DNA of 64,000 bases from Cristatella mucedo (taxonomy: Eukaryota; Bryozoa; Phylactolaemata; Cristatellidae), in contig WPIO01000092.1 of NCBI GenBank assembly GCA_009760855.2, forward strand, positions 1,420,501 through 1,484,500, in the 5' to 3' direction. The translations under genes were made by a program, and so were the position numbers. Below are positions 23,778 to 34,933 of this stretch, in pieces. The notes below the pieces were generated by a model that ran no database searches, was not told the origin of the DNA, and saw nothing but the letters and a program-made list of their open reading frames with translations. The stretch's first letter is position 1. Every line of letters begins with the position of its first letter.

Positions 23778-26700
23778 CTCTCGTCTCCCTCTATCTCTCA
23801 CATCTATCCTCTTAACAACCCATTACCATAGCATAGCAGCAACAAGCCATATAAGAAATGCATCCAACTGTAACTCACGTTCGTCCCCTGGATCACGGGG
23901 TAGGCAGCTGCTATCTTAGATAAACAATGAGCTGCTGTATAACACTGTATAGCACTGTAGTACAGAATACACACAAATTGAGCAACTGCAATAATCTAGC
24001 AATCACGGTACCTTCAGGTCTTTTCTCTAAAACTACAGGTAGCTAATACTGTATTTGAATGACAGATGCTTATCCTCTTGAGTGCCGGGAAGACCGAATC
24101 CTGATCCTAGAGCCGGGTTTTTGACTGTTTTGCAGTCACTGTTTTGCTACTCACTGCTTCAGCTATTTTTCCAAATAATCTACGTGTTGGTGCAGTCCCA
24201 AAAGACGGGTATGGGTAGCGATCAAGAGTGCACTGTAAGCCGATCAAGTTGTGAGCATCTTCTCTGGTGTAATCCCCAATTGGTCCTCAAGGCTTGGTGA
24301 AGTCACAGACAGGCAAAGAGGGCATATACTTACACAACAGGGACTGGCTACTTCAAACAAAGGTTGATAGATTGGGATACTCGCCCGATGAGTTAAAGGC
24401 AGATCGTTACGAAACTACACTACACATACATTTGGAGACGGTCTTGTGAAAACAGTATTGATAATTTTGGACTAAAGGACCCAATGGCAAACAGAGGCAG
24501 GATTTTTGACCCAATGGCAAACAGAGCATCGTACCCACATAGGAAAATGTAGGTTGCTGTTTACTCCATAATGTTGGGCAGGTATATCAAGCCGCTATAA
24601 AATAAAAAATAGTTGAGAGCATATCTATACTGAAACACCTTAAATACCCAGGAAGTGATGGCTAAACCTAGCGACGACACTTGACCTTCGTGGAAGCTTG
24701 CCCATGAAAAAGTACACACACTAGCAACGATATCACATGAAAACGGCAACAAAATGCTCCAAAGATGTGATGGCTGCTCCTAAGCCATGCTCAGGATCTC
24801 ACCGCTTTCTTCTCTTCTCATCGGTTTCATGTTTCTGATGCATTTTGTGGAATATTTCATCTTCGAGGTTTTCTGTTCCCTCAAGCGAGTAACAGTTAGA
24901 GAACGTCAGTAATCTCCAAGTTGGAACTGCAGAAAACAGACCAACACGTCAAAATGAAATCCGACATTTGCAAGGCGAACTGCTTCAGCCATGCGCAAGA
25001 TATGTGGCTTAAAATTTGCCTAGCACCGTTCATGTGGCTAAGGATTGCCACATATAGTTCCTATAGTCGAAAAGACATAATCATCTCATTTCTGGAACAC
25101 GCTTGCAGACCACACCCAGTATGGATTCAACCAACTTCCACAGCAAAAAAGCATGTTCGGGCCCTTAGGGCCTTATCGGTGTAGCTCGAAGCAGAGCTTA
25201 GGAATTTTCAACAACTAAGAGTCGTCAATGACTATGTTAATATTAATAATAATAATAATGCACTTGATAAAGCGGCCTCAGAGAACTCAATCTCCTTCTG
25301 GGCGCTTTACATTTGCTGCAAAGGAAACGCGATTGACTGGTGAGTAATATAGTGCTTGATAAACAACATGAATAACGTGGTTAGGGGTGACATGCACAGG
25401 GTCAGCATGCAAATGTGGTTAGTGGCAGCATGCACAGTGTCAGCACGCATAAGCACGTGAAGGACGAATCACAGGGACCCACTAAATGCTGTCCTAAATA
25501 GGTGTGTTTTTAAGTTCCTTTTAAATGTGGTCAGGTCAGGGGATGTTCTGACGCAGGTCGGGAGGGAGTTCCAGGCTTTAGGAGCATACGAACTAAATGC
25601 ACAGTCTCCAAAGGATTTAAGGTGTGTACGAAGTATTTCTAGACTGTTGGATTCCGAAAAGCGGGTGGTACGATGCTTGGCCTGATGGGCGAGTAGATCT
25701 GAGAGATAGGCTGGAGCCAATGAATGAAGTGACCTAAAAGTGAGCAATAAAACCTTGAAGTCGATGCCTTGCTTGACTGGGAGCCAGTGCAGGTCGGTGA
25801 GAAGTGGTGTGATGTGGCAACTGCAACGCTCACGACAGACAAGCCTAGCTGCGGAGTTTTGCACCAGCTGTAATTGCGTGATTGCACACGCCGGTAGGCC
25901 AGCGAGCAGTGAATTACAGAAGTCAAGAAGGGATGTCACAAATGCATGGACCAGCTTAGACGCAGTACCCTTATCGAAACAAGCCCGAATGTTTTAGCAA
26001 TTTTATGTAGCTGAAAGTAGGCAGACTTGATTGATGTACGACAAGAATAGCAGTAGTAGCAACGATGACAACCAGCACGTGATCGGTGAAGGCAACACTC
26101 GAGCTAATTTTAGTCTTTATAAAAGCTTAGCCAGTAATGGAGGTAAACGTTTTTTTGAAGCTATTAAAACAGTGTGCATGAGACTTGCATAGTTCCACAA
26201 ACTCTCGGGTCACAAGGATGGTTGAAAGAGAGACACCGATCTCATAATGTTTTACTACTTGCACCATCAGACCAATAAATTATACCAGATGTAAGTAAAC
26301 AGCATGTCAAACTATGGATGAGCTCAACTGTCAAGTCAGCTTGCTTTCAACGAGAGATGACAATATAAACGCTGTGGCTCTCGTGCCCCCGTACAGGAAG
26401 CATGAAAAGTTGTTGACCTCGTTGACCAAGTGTATACATGTTTGTTACAAACTAATTGGTACGAAAGGCACTATATACATATTAAGTAAGCCTCGTATTA
26501 AGGCATCGCCATGGATGATTGTGCAGATGAGCATGCACATGTCAGAAACGTGTTCCGTCAGTAGACCTATAGGCTGACGGTCAATTTTTAATTCGCAATG
26601 TGAATTTCGTGGCCATCTCGAATGACACATCGAGCTAGACATGCTACCTCAGTTACTGCAAGCATATGCAAAAGTACCATCAACAAAAGCTAACAAACCT

Positions 26701-29700
26701 AAGACCTCCAGCACATACCACTCGGAACCAATCTGCCACCCTGGTTTGATCCAAGGCAACCCTGGATCTTAGCCTAGAGGTAAGATACGTGCTCTTTACG
26801 ACCAATGTCGTGGGCTCAAATCTTTCAGTGGGCGATCTGTTATTGCTCACTACAATCTGTGGTGATGGCTGTTAAGGCTCTTCTGTCGCTAGATACACGA
26901 GGCTGTTGAATAAGCTAATTTTTAATGTAAAAATTCGCAGGACCGAGTTAGAGTCCAGCTAGTATTATTGGTCATAATCCTAAAGCTGTAAACACCACAT
27001 ATGAATAAGTAGCTGGACCTGTGGCAACCTCACAAAGCCGAGCACTTAGTGCATAATTACTAAATTTCAAGTTAATGGTGACCTTGTATAAAAGTGATTG
27101 TAGGACATTTCCCCTCTGGATGTTTCCCCAACGGACATTTCCCCCTGCTGGACCCTAGGACATCCCCCCACATTCCCCCCATAGGACATTTTCCGCTATG
27201 TTGATGAATGTATAACTAAGAATACAGATATATATGATCAAATGAAGTTCACGCTATATTAAAATAAAATCAACTCAGTATAATTAGAAGAATGAATGGA
27301 TTGGAAGGATGGTTTCTCATGGAGCGAGCAGTGGCAGCGCTTGCAGCGGCTGCGGCAGCGCCAAGCTATACAGTTCGGTCCGCCGCTCGCCGTCGCCATT
27401 CACTTGTTCCTACCCGTCAAAGCGGGCGCGCTACGGCGTGCCACACGTTCCTGCAAATGAGCGCTAAGCCTCAGAGGTCTACTGAGTATAACTCAAGCTC
27501 AAGAGATCTAGTTATGCCTTAATATGCACTAATTAAAGCTCGGAATATGAGCAAGGGTGGATTTAGGCAGCAGAGGCGCAGCCCACCCTAAACCATAAAA
27601 CCTAAACCCTAAACACTAAACCCCTAAAAACCCTAAACCCTAAATTAAAAACCGTAAACCTTAAAACCTTAAACCCATAAACCCTAAACACTAAACCCTA
27701 AACTTTAAACCCTAAAAACCCTAACACTAAACCCTAAAACCTTAACCATAACCATATACGAGGAATGTCCTACCCCAGTGGGGAATATGGGGGGAATGTC
27801 AGGGGGGGACGTCCAGGGGAAGGGGTAAATGTCCATACTCCATAAAAGCAACCCCTGCTTTAGTCAGAACACCGACGACTTGAGCAGATGCTCAAACGTC
27901 TTTAGAAACCCTAAGCAGCAAACTGTGCTGCTAATGGGACTTGGCAAGACTTTCAGTCTGCCGACGGTGGACAATGAGCACGAGCAGACAGATGTTCATT
28001 TCACTTGCACCCACAATTTGGGAGCTGGCATTTCAACATCATAGCCAAACACGTATGATCAAGACAGTACTACTACAATCTCGCCTTGTTTACTACAAAG
28101 TACGCCAATCTCCCGAGAGCTAGGAGACAAGGCTTATCTGCTCTCTCATTGCGCATGAAGCTCATGAAACAGCGCTGATGCATTGGCACTCTATGCCAGG
28201 GGCTCTTGCTGGCTAAGCCCGAGCCGTGTAAGTAAGAAGGCATTTGACCCACTTGTCAGAAATGATGATTTAGCTCAAGCAAAGAAGCATTCCGAACTTC
28301 AAATGCAAAATGAAGAAAGACAACTACGTCTATAATGCCGCAAAGCTATGAGGACCAAGTGGTGAGACATTAGAGCACTTTCCATAGAACATTGAAAGAC
28401 ACTTGGGCAACTAGCAGTGCTCACTCGGTGGCCAACAGTCTTTATCTCATACAACAAAGAAACATGTAAAGCACAGCGGCACTAGGAAGGCAGTTAAAAA
28501 AACTTAAAGTAGCAGCAAGAATGTCGAGAAGAAAGTACGGCCTCGGCCGGCAGGCAGTATCGTCGGGGCACGTGCTTGCAGTACTTGCATCTACGGCATA
28601 CTGGGGAAGCCACCTCACACTATTTCGAAAAGGGCCAGCGTCGTCTTGCCGTCTTGTGGATGTTAGCAACCGAGAGGTCGCTCGAAAGATGGGAGATAAG
28701 TAACAAGGCTGTGCGCTATAGCATTTGAGAAACGACGTTCCTAGGAAAAAATGACAAACATGCCTGCATCTGACTGCCGTTGAGCTCCTAATAGGAGGGA
28801 TGATCGGCTCTCGAAAATTCAGTGCCTCATTTGGCCTGCTTTGCACAGGCCTTGATTTGAGTTCATGCCAAAACACTTGCTTGGCACCGGCACGATCCTC
28901 AGCAACGAGACAGCAACGAGGCAGCGGCTCCACAAATACGCGAGTGGCAAAGAAAGCTCTGCTGCTACTGACGAGAGCCCATAAAGAAGAACGTCTATAA
29001 GTGGTCATGGCAGCACTGACACAAGACGACCGAAGATAAGAGGTGAGTAATCTTTACCAAAGAATGTAAGTTTGCCGTTTATGGCAGCTACAAACGTCTC
29101 TCCTATACTACATGCACTAAGTTATTGCCAATATCAAATGTTGACACTGTGTATGCTACCACTAACTATATGATAATGCTTCTTTTACAGCATATGTAAA
29201 GTGCCTAGAAAGAGACTGAGCTCTCTGAGAGGGCACTATACAAATGTACAATTATAATTATTATCATAGACTTACTCCTTCCTTACCTTCAATGGGCCTC
29301 GGCCCTCATGCTCTTTCAAATTGCCAAAGGAGAAGAGATTTACCGTGCACCAACAGAACACAGACAGACACCAAAAGATGTCCAAGTTACAGCAATATGA
29401 TCACAACAAACTGAGGAGCACACCGGGTGATGCCGAAACGTAATTGATCATGGCTCTGCAAAGCATCGCCATGTGAGTACGGCTCAGCTCTCCACGACTT
29501 CTTGTGTCGACGAAGCAGACTAAGTTGCACATATTAAGCTATTCTTTGGCCCGAGTTATTATGCCCAGTTTACATTAGGAGGCTGCTGGGCGATAACTTA
29601 CCTTCAACAACCGCCTGAGATTCACAATGGAGCACAGGGTCATCATCTATCGAAGGTGGCAGCACTTCACCCTGTCGGGTAAAATATGGCAAGCTGCTCC

Positions 29701-30695
29701 TCAGTACTCCATCAGCAGGTGGAATAGGTGAAGGAGGCCGGTGAGCTGCCTCGTTTGCAGCACTTCGCTCCTTGGGTATCGCACGCCGGAACCCGACAGA
29801 CGGTTCATAAACTGGCGATTCCGTGGATGACTCGGCTACCGGAACTGCAGCAGTGAAGCTGTCAGTGGCGGCTGCTGCTGCTGCACATGCCAATCCTCTT
29901 CGCCTGCACGAAGCTCCGTGGTGCTTACGCCGGGACGTGGACAGGTTTCCTCGGTGGCAGTGATGCAGCGAAATGCTGCCCGGAGCCTGATCGAGCTGTT
30001 TTGATCTTTTTGCATTTCGGCACAGCTGTTCATTCTTGTCGGCGTCGGCTGATTCTGGCGCCGACTCCTCGGGTTCACTAATAGATCGCCTAGACAGGTC
30101 GAGATAATGATATGTACTTGGATAGCCAGTGCCAATCACCACGTGGCAACAGTTACACGGCGAATTATAGCTGGAAACGAATGCTTGTCACATGCATTGC
30201 AGTATACACTTATTACAACACTAGATCAAGCTATCAAAAAAGCCCACTGTCTTAGATGCTGACTTAAACAAACCCACTCAACGTGTGACAGGTAGGCAAG
30301 TTGCAACAATGATAATCAACCATGGGATAGACAAGTTCAAGGCACAAGGATTTCGACTGATTTTGAACAAGCAAGCACCTGCACATGAAAGCACTCCCAT
30401 AATCTTGGTTCCCCGAAAGCACGTGTTTTCTGAATAAAACAAGGACTTAACTTGATCGTCAAGCACCAGGAAAGAAACTTGGATCACGGTTTTCACGAAA
30501 GAGAAATTGTCCATAATTCAACCCAGGGCTATCTCGAAATAGTAGCACAGTCGCAGCTTCTTATCATATGCAGATTTTTCAGTAAAAGCGTTATCTTGCC
30601 GGTGTGATCGCCTAGCACAATATCGGCTTTCATTTGTATGCCGATGACACAAGATGTACCTATGCTTTCACATCCCTCCCAGCCTTCAACCATAT

Positions 30696-30780
<85 letters not shown>

Positions 30781-32700
30781 AACTTCCTTACTGAGTGTAC
30801 AACTGATGCCCCCACATGGATGGCAGCAAACTTTCTTTAAAGAATAACGATAAAACCAGCTTACGAGCTATGGGCAAACATAGTGTGATTCCGAAATTAG
30901 AAAGGTTAACGCTCAAAATCGGCTATGCCAGAATATCTTCAGTAGTGTCTGCACAAAATCTGTGAGTTCTGTTCCAAATTGACCTTTCACTGGACGACCA
31001 TGTAACATCCACAGTCAAGCCTGCTTACTTTGAGCTACATTGCATTTCTAAAATTCGGGCCTGCCTAGGCAGGGATACTACATCCAAACGGCTCTATGCA
31101 TTTGGACATCACGTCTCGACTTCTGTAGCTTACAGGAGGTCAACAGGCTTATGCAATCAGGCGCTTATAGCTGGGCCAAACTCTACGCAGCTGGGCTTGT
31201 CTGACGTGAGCAGCTAGTTGCCACAGTACACCACTTCCTGCCGATCTGCACTGACTCCCAATCAAGCAAGGTATCGGCTTCACGGTTGTCACTCACTTTT
31301 AGGTCTCTTCATTCTCTGGCTCCAGCCTACCTATCAGAACTACCCCCCCCCACCAGGCTAGGCATCCTACCACCTGCTCTTCTGACTTAAGTCTCTTAGC
31401 TATACCTCGGACGAACCACAAATCCTTTAAGGACCGTGCCTTTAGTTCGTATGTGCCCAAAGCCTAGAACTCACTCCCGACTTAAGTCACGACATCCCCT
31501 TCCTTATAATTTCAAAATAAGCTAAAAATGCACATTTTCTTCACGGCCTTTGCTGGGTCCTTGCGATTCGTCCTTTGTTTGATTATGCGTGCTGACTTTG
31601 TGCATGCCACTACTACGCATGTTGTGCATGTTGACAGTGTGCAAGTTTCTACTAACGATACGGTCATGCTTCTTTTGCAGCAAATGCAAAGTTCCTAGAA
31701 AGAAATTAAGTTCTCTGAGGGCCCTATAAAAATGCATTATCATTATAATTGTTAAGTAATTAGCTGGCATGCCAATACGGACAGTCGGACAAAGCTTACA
31801 TAAAACAAAGGCTACGTATGGTATCTATCAAAATCAAAACGGTATAGTACCAAAATAAGATACCCGACGAGTGCTGAATGCATATCATGAAAAAATAATC
31901 CATAAAGGGCTAGGACATAAGTGAGAAAATGATGAGATCCAAGGAGTCAGACGGAGCACATACTGAGCCAACGACTTGGTGTGCACGGCAAACCAAGCCG
32001 TTGCTAAGCAAGCCAAAGAAAACCACACAAGAAAAAACTGAAGCAATCATTAGACGTGCACATTCTTATCATCCATCATTAGAAAATACTGGATGTTGCA
32101 AGTTGTGCAAGTAACAAGAAGTGCAAGGCATTCGGCATGGTTCAAAACAAGCAGGCTTAGGCCTCCCGGTCTAAGCCTCCGGGTAAGGCGCTTGCACTTC
32201 ACGACCCAGGTCGTGGGTTCGAATCCTATTGCGGGCAATCATTTTTTGTCCACTCCAAGTCGGGTGATAGCCGATAAGGCTCTTCTGCTGCTATATAAAT
32301 AAGGCGGTGATAGCCGATAAGGCTCTTCTGCTGCTATATAAATAAGGCTGTTGAATCAGTTAGCCTTTACTTTTTCATTACTAAGATTGCCTACATGGAA
32401 TCCGTATGAACAGTAAGTATCCTCCTGGTCCCACACATACATCTTTAGCAGTGGCATCATTACAGCCCAAATTACCTCACTAAAGTCCTGCTAGTTTCCT
32501 AGGAGCTCAATAACAATAAAAATAATAATAACAAATCTTGTATAGAACCAGAAGAGAGCCAAATCTGTATCAAGGCGCGTTACAAGTTGCTGCAAGAGAA
32601 GCCATAACCAAGAGTTAATCACAAGCAAGGTATCGTGCATAGAAAAGCATTCGAAAGCACTAAATTATCGCTTAGATGTTGATACACAGGCACGCAAGCA

Positions 32701-32790
<90 letters not shown>

Positions 32791-34594
32791 CACGTACATA
32801 TCATATATAACATAAAGGAATAACCATTCCTTCGGTTATATGGTTATATGGTTATTTATTTGCTTGTGAGGGATTGGTTTCGCAAAAAAAAAGCTTCCCC
32901 AGGCCATAAATCAAACCTGGTATCTCTCCATCACCGGTCAAGTGCACCATAATTGCCAATCCTTAGCCGACAGATACCAGTGGGGAGGAAGGATGTGGAA
33001 GGAAGATGCTTCTCGTGAAGACCCCCCCCCCCCCACTATGCCCCTGCTGACCACGGTTTGAAATGAGAACTTGAGTTATAAAAACCCAGCAAGCTAAGAG
33101 AAAGAATCGCGAAACTGGTACCCATGTCCGGTGGAACAGCAAACTTCTGTCAGCGCTTACTCCGGAAGCATTTGGATAAATTGCGATTCCTTAAGAAAGC
33201 GCCCTGGAGATCGAAGCTAACGGTGCGAGACAATGAGACTTGCTAGACTTGACAAATCGGCAACATCCTATACAGAAAAATAGCAGACATACATACTATT
33301 TTTAAACTAAAATCCGGCCAGGGCGCCCTCTTTCGTATCGTACATCTTACTGAGCATCAATGCAGAGGGAACATTCCCGGGGATTACATTACACACCGAG
33401 TGACTGGCAGCATGTTACTACTAAGCAACCACCAAGCGACAGGGCTGCATTCTCCAAAACACGGCTCTGACACTTGAATCTGATATAGCCAATTGCACGG
33501 TCGCTGACCGCCCTATTCAAAATAAACAGCAACATACCTGCGACCTTGTCGTCTGCAACCAGCTGCTTCACCTGCCTCCGACTGCTCTGCAACTAGCGAT
33601 GCCGGAGCAGCAGTGCGAGTCAGAGGAAGGCCTACGCGCCTGTTCATACGCTCCAGTCGCGTTAAGAGCTAAGAAACAAAAAACCATGCGCCGGCAGTGA
33701 GGACGCGGACGCCCACTGAACAGATTCGCTGGTAGCAGCCGGCAAAGCAGGCTTTCGACCAAGCACGACGCCCACACCAGCCGCTGAGAAGCGACGAGCT
33801 ACAACTCTCGACTGCCTCGCAACGCTCCCGGAGTCGAGGTACATTGCGTCGTACTGTACAGGCGGAAACGACGGCAGAAGACAGCCGCCACACGATACAT
33901 CGCGGGCTTACGAGGTCACGTGGCAGTTTAGCTGGGCGAAGATGGCGCTGTCAACATAGCACCCGAGGAAATAGAGCTGAAGGCTGGGATGGACCTGCGC
34001 CCAGCCCTAATGCCGCGCCGCTACAATAGACAGCTTGAGTGCAGCAGCCTCAGTTCCGCTCGCTTTTAAGCCCACCGAGAACGCGCCTACGGACGGCAGG
34101 GCAAATGTACACACTTAGAAGAACGGGGCAGGCGATAAAAAAAATGCGACGATAAGCAACGACACACAGAGCGAGGAACGGGAGGAACGTACTGCAGCTT
34201 TCTCTGAACGCAGCGTTCGAATTTCGGCGTCTCTCGAGGCTATGACACAGTGCTGCCGCTGGATCATCTCCAGGTGTACCATCAGCAGCTGCTTGAGGTA
34301 GCTCGCCTCACTTCTTTTCAATTCGTCGCTGGTGTCGGCCTCTTTAATCATCCCGGCGCCATTAGTCGTCGGCGACTGCTGCTGCTCCAAAGCGCGGGTG
34401 GCAGGATTAGCAGCTCGCGCAAAGCCGTGCGCCATCTTCGCGGTTAGACCGTTGGGAATCTGCCTCGCGTTGTACGCCTTCTCTGAAATCTGCTCTACAT
34501 CGCGGTGTGCTGCCAATACCTCGCACGACCTCGACCCGCTTTGCAGACCCTGCGTGAGCGCGGGGTGATACTCCAGAGCCGACACTTTAGTCAT
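15055..34594 (-). CDS. MSL1: MSL1-like scaffold of the MOF acetyltransferase (MSL/dosage-compensation) complex
   Basis: Coding exons on the minus strand, 5' to 3': 34594-34193, (one unresolved exon), 30089-29602, 24926-24803, 21543-21416, 15336-15264, 15157-15055 (stop TGA). Exon 1 encodes a leucine-rich coiled coil (LKQLLMVHLEMIQRQH..EIRTLRSEKAA), the dimerisation and MSL2-binding region in this family. Exon 30089-29602 carries HRPPSPIP, like the PPPSP motif of vertebrate MSL1. The following exons join in phase into a full PEHE domain, which binds MOF/KAT8: VVEVPTWR, then SLEGTENLEDEIF, DEKRRKRWDLQRLRDQQ, IIEVAEELPVNAFG and finally DFRLPWVRGKR. The spacing from LFP to LPV equals that of human MSL1 as I recall it. 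Exon 1 ends in phase 0 while the next sure exon needs two bases, so at least one small exon is missing. The start at 34594 has purine at -3; an in-frame start 21 codons upstream is possible. Confidence 0.88.
17190..17392 (+). repeat. Second-type LINE-like tail, diverged
   Basis: Matches the 13340-13662 family over CTGTTTGCTTCC.. to TAGTTACAGAAGGAGATGCA, with many substitutions, inside an MSL1 intron. Confidence 0.5.
18429..18545 (-). repeat. L2-like 3' tail
   Basis: Antisense tail beginning with TAA repeats, then the hairpin and GCTGCAAAGGGAAACGCGATT, as in 25238-25340. Confidence 0.65.
18926..20330 (-). repeat. L2-like LINE, reverse-transcriptase part with YADD
   Basis: The minus strand reads NLLDLSTAFEAVDLQIL, then LGITGIALQQI, and further on IARHNLGFHIYADDMHL, the catalytic YADD box. 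The 3' end is at 18926 with twelve TAA units. Frameshifts, stops and a 23-bp tandem expansion (19339-19430) show that it is dead. Confidence 0.75.
19339..19430. repeat. 23-bp tandem repeat, four copies
   Basis: The unit contains GCACCTATGTCAACCATC; copies 2 and 3 are nearly identical and copies 1 and 4 diverged. It lies inside the decayed LINE 18926-20330. Confidence 0.8.
20459..20560 (-). repeat. L2-like 3' tail
   Basis: Antisense TAA repeats followed by the complete hairpin tail and TTGCTGCCAAG. Confidence 0.65.
21795..21935 (-). repeat. L2-like 3' fragment, diverged
   Basis: Antisense tail with several indels, followed by GCACAATGTCAGCACG, matching the 3' UTR of copy 25238-26036. A short sense tail of SINE type follows at about 21948-22022. 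Confidence 0.5.
22270..22520 (+). repeat. tRNA-derived SINE with second-type tail (family C)
   Basis: A tRNA-like head (GGTTTGGCCCAAGG.. then GTCGTGGGTTGGAGCC as B-box) is followed by GATTAAGTCTGTTGGCTACC and the rest of the second-type LINE tail. Confidence 0.6.
22552..22650. repeat. 33-bp tandem repeat, three identical copies
   Basis: The unit begins AAATGAGTCTGTTTGATCAG and is repeated three times without change, immediately after the SINE 22270-22520. Confidence 0.9.
23698..23772. repeat. (CT)n microsatellite
   Basis: CT run with two ACT interruptions in an MSL1 intron; purine (GA) on the transcript. Confidence 0.9.
25238..26036 (-). repeat. L2-like LINE 3' copy with the longest intact C-terminus
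   Basis: The minus strand keeps an open frame of 156 codons from 25939 to 25469: [59 protein letters not shown] and [17 protein letters not shown]. This is the C-terminal domain found after the reverse transcriptase in L2/CR1-group ORF2. A 3' UTR and hairpin plus ATT tail follow to 25238. Confidence 0.8.
26738..26925 (+). repeat. tRNA-derived SINE, family B
   Basis: A tRNA-like head with GTCGTGGGCTCAAATC, then GGCTGTTAAGGCTCTTCTGT and GAGGCTGTTGAATAAGCT, the tail that defines this family. Confidence 0.6.
27103..27834. mobile_element. 732-bp inverted-repeat element (probable non-autonomous DNA transposon) with telomere-like filling
   Basis: It begins GGACATTTCCCCT and ends AGGGGTAAATGTCC. 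Inner inverted parts also match (ACATTCCCCCCATA at 27171-27184 against its complement near 27786-27800), so the inverted ends span about 75 bp. Between them are an Ala-rich GC block (27320-27420) and degenerate CCCTAAA repeats (27591-27755). No transposase and no clear target-site duplication are visible; the superfamily is not assigned. Confidence 0.65.
27591..27755. repeat. Degenerate CCCTAAA/CCCTAAAA repeats
   Basis: Many units such as ACCCTAAACCCTAAA, CACTAAACCC and TAAAACCTTAAACCC with point changes, all in one orientation, inside the inverted-repeat element. Confidence 0.85.
29150..29272 (+). repeat. L2-like 3' tail
   Basis: Sense tail with ATGTAAAGTGCCTAGAAAG and diverged ATT repeats, in an MSL1 intron. 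Confidence 0.6.
30580..31745 (+). repeat. L2-like LINE with YADD box and an embedded CT microsatellite
   Basis: FHLYADDTRCTYAF-type sequence is the catalytic reverse-transcriptase motif. A CT run (30702-30779) interrupts the element, after which DLSLDDHVTSTVKPAYFEL and the C-terminal motifs continue with stops to the hairpin tail at about 31680-31745. Confidence 0.75.
30702..30779. repeat. (CT)39 microsatellite
   Basis: Uninterrupted, located inside a LINE about 70 bp after its YADD codons. Confidence 0.95.
32150..32370 (+). repeat. tRNA-derived SINE, family B, with duplicated tail
   Basis: B-box GTCGTGGGTTCGAATCC is perfect. The 43-bp segment starting GGTGATAGCCGATAAGGCTC occurs twice in tandem (32263-32348). 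Confidence 0.75.
32706..32788. repeat. (CA)n microsatellite
   Basis: About 41 uninterrupted CA units in MSL1 intron 1. Confidence 0.95.
33538..33592 (-). CDS. Possible extra MSL1 coiled-coil exon
   Basis: A 55-bp open stretch lies between an AG acceptor and a GGTATGT donor on the MSL1 strand. Read in phase 0 after exon 1 it gives LQSSRRQVKQLVADDK, which would extend the coiled coil. It ends in phase 1 whereas exon 30089-29602 needs phase 2, so a further exon or another acceptor (for example five bases inside AGCAG) would be required. Weak candidate only. Confidence 0.3.
33917..33947 (+). promoter_or_regulatory. E-box CACGTG and YY1-like AAGATGGCG in MSL1 intron 1
   Basis: CACGTG at 33917-33922 and AAGATGGCG at 33939-33947 lie in a GC-rich stretch about 0.65 kb downstream of the MSL1 start. 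Both are common in CpG-rich animal promoters. They may mark an internal or alternative promoter; a chance match is possible. Confidence 0.3.
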
Positions 34595-34933
34595 TTTTGC
34601 ACCTCCCGTACAGTTCCGTGCGTTGTACCATGAACGGAAAAAGTGCGTCCGCTGCAACGTCGCCGCATCCTAGCAGCGGCCCTCGGTTCTGCTATTTCTT
34701 TGAAAGTGCAGAGACCCCGTTGAACTTATTTTTAAGAACCTTGTTAGATCGCGAGCCAGGTATTCCTCGAGTACTTTCCAATTCGTGTACGGCCAATCAA
34801 AAAGCGCTTCAAGCCGGCGAGCGGACCCCCCCCCCCAGCAAATCGAGGCATTGTGGGATTTCCCGACTGAGCAGCCGTACGCCTACCGTGCGTTTGTCAT
34901 TCTAGCTTAGCTGTCCACTCGGGCCTTCTGGCT
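34595..34933. promoter_or_regulatory. Shared MSL1/PIP4K2 bidirectional promoter region
   Basis: The two start codons diverge with 339 bp between them. The interval contains a CCAAT box on the plus strand at 34793-34797, about 137 bp before the PIP4K2 start, and a run of C at about 34827-34837. No TATA box is evident on either side. The call rests on head-to-head gene geometry; transcription starts are not visible. Confidence 0.55.

Larger units (their letters stand above)
26040..29601 (-). other. Upper part of MSL1 intron (24927-29601): SINE, inverted-repeat element, LINE tail
   Basis: The phase (one base on each side) shows that no further exon is needed here. It holds a SINE of family B (26738-26925), the inverted-repeat element 27103-27834 and an L2 tail near 29150-29272. 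A 188-codon open frame at 28442-29008 has no recognisable motif and is not called as a gene. Confidence 0.6.

Noticed and set aside
24561-24752. Open frame containing ITSWVFK, considered as the start of the PEHE domain
   Set aside because: The exon 24926-24803 gives VPTWR in correct phase with both neighbours.
27591-27755. True telomere or plant origin suggested by CCCTAAA repeats
   Set aside because: The repeats are degenerate, short and enclosed in an inverted-repeat element, while the genes are clearly animal.
28442-29008. 188-codon open frame on the minus strand
   Set aside because: No domain, motif or splice context is recognisable, and it lies in an MSL1 intron whose phases close without it.
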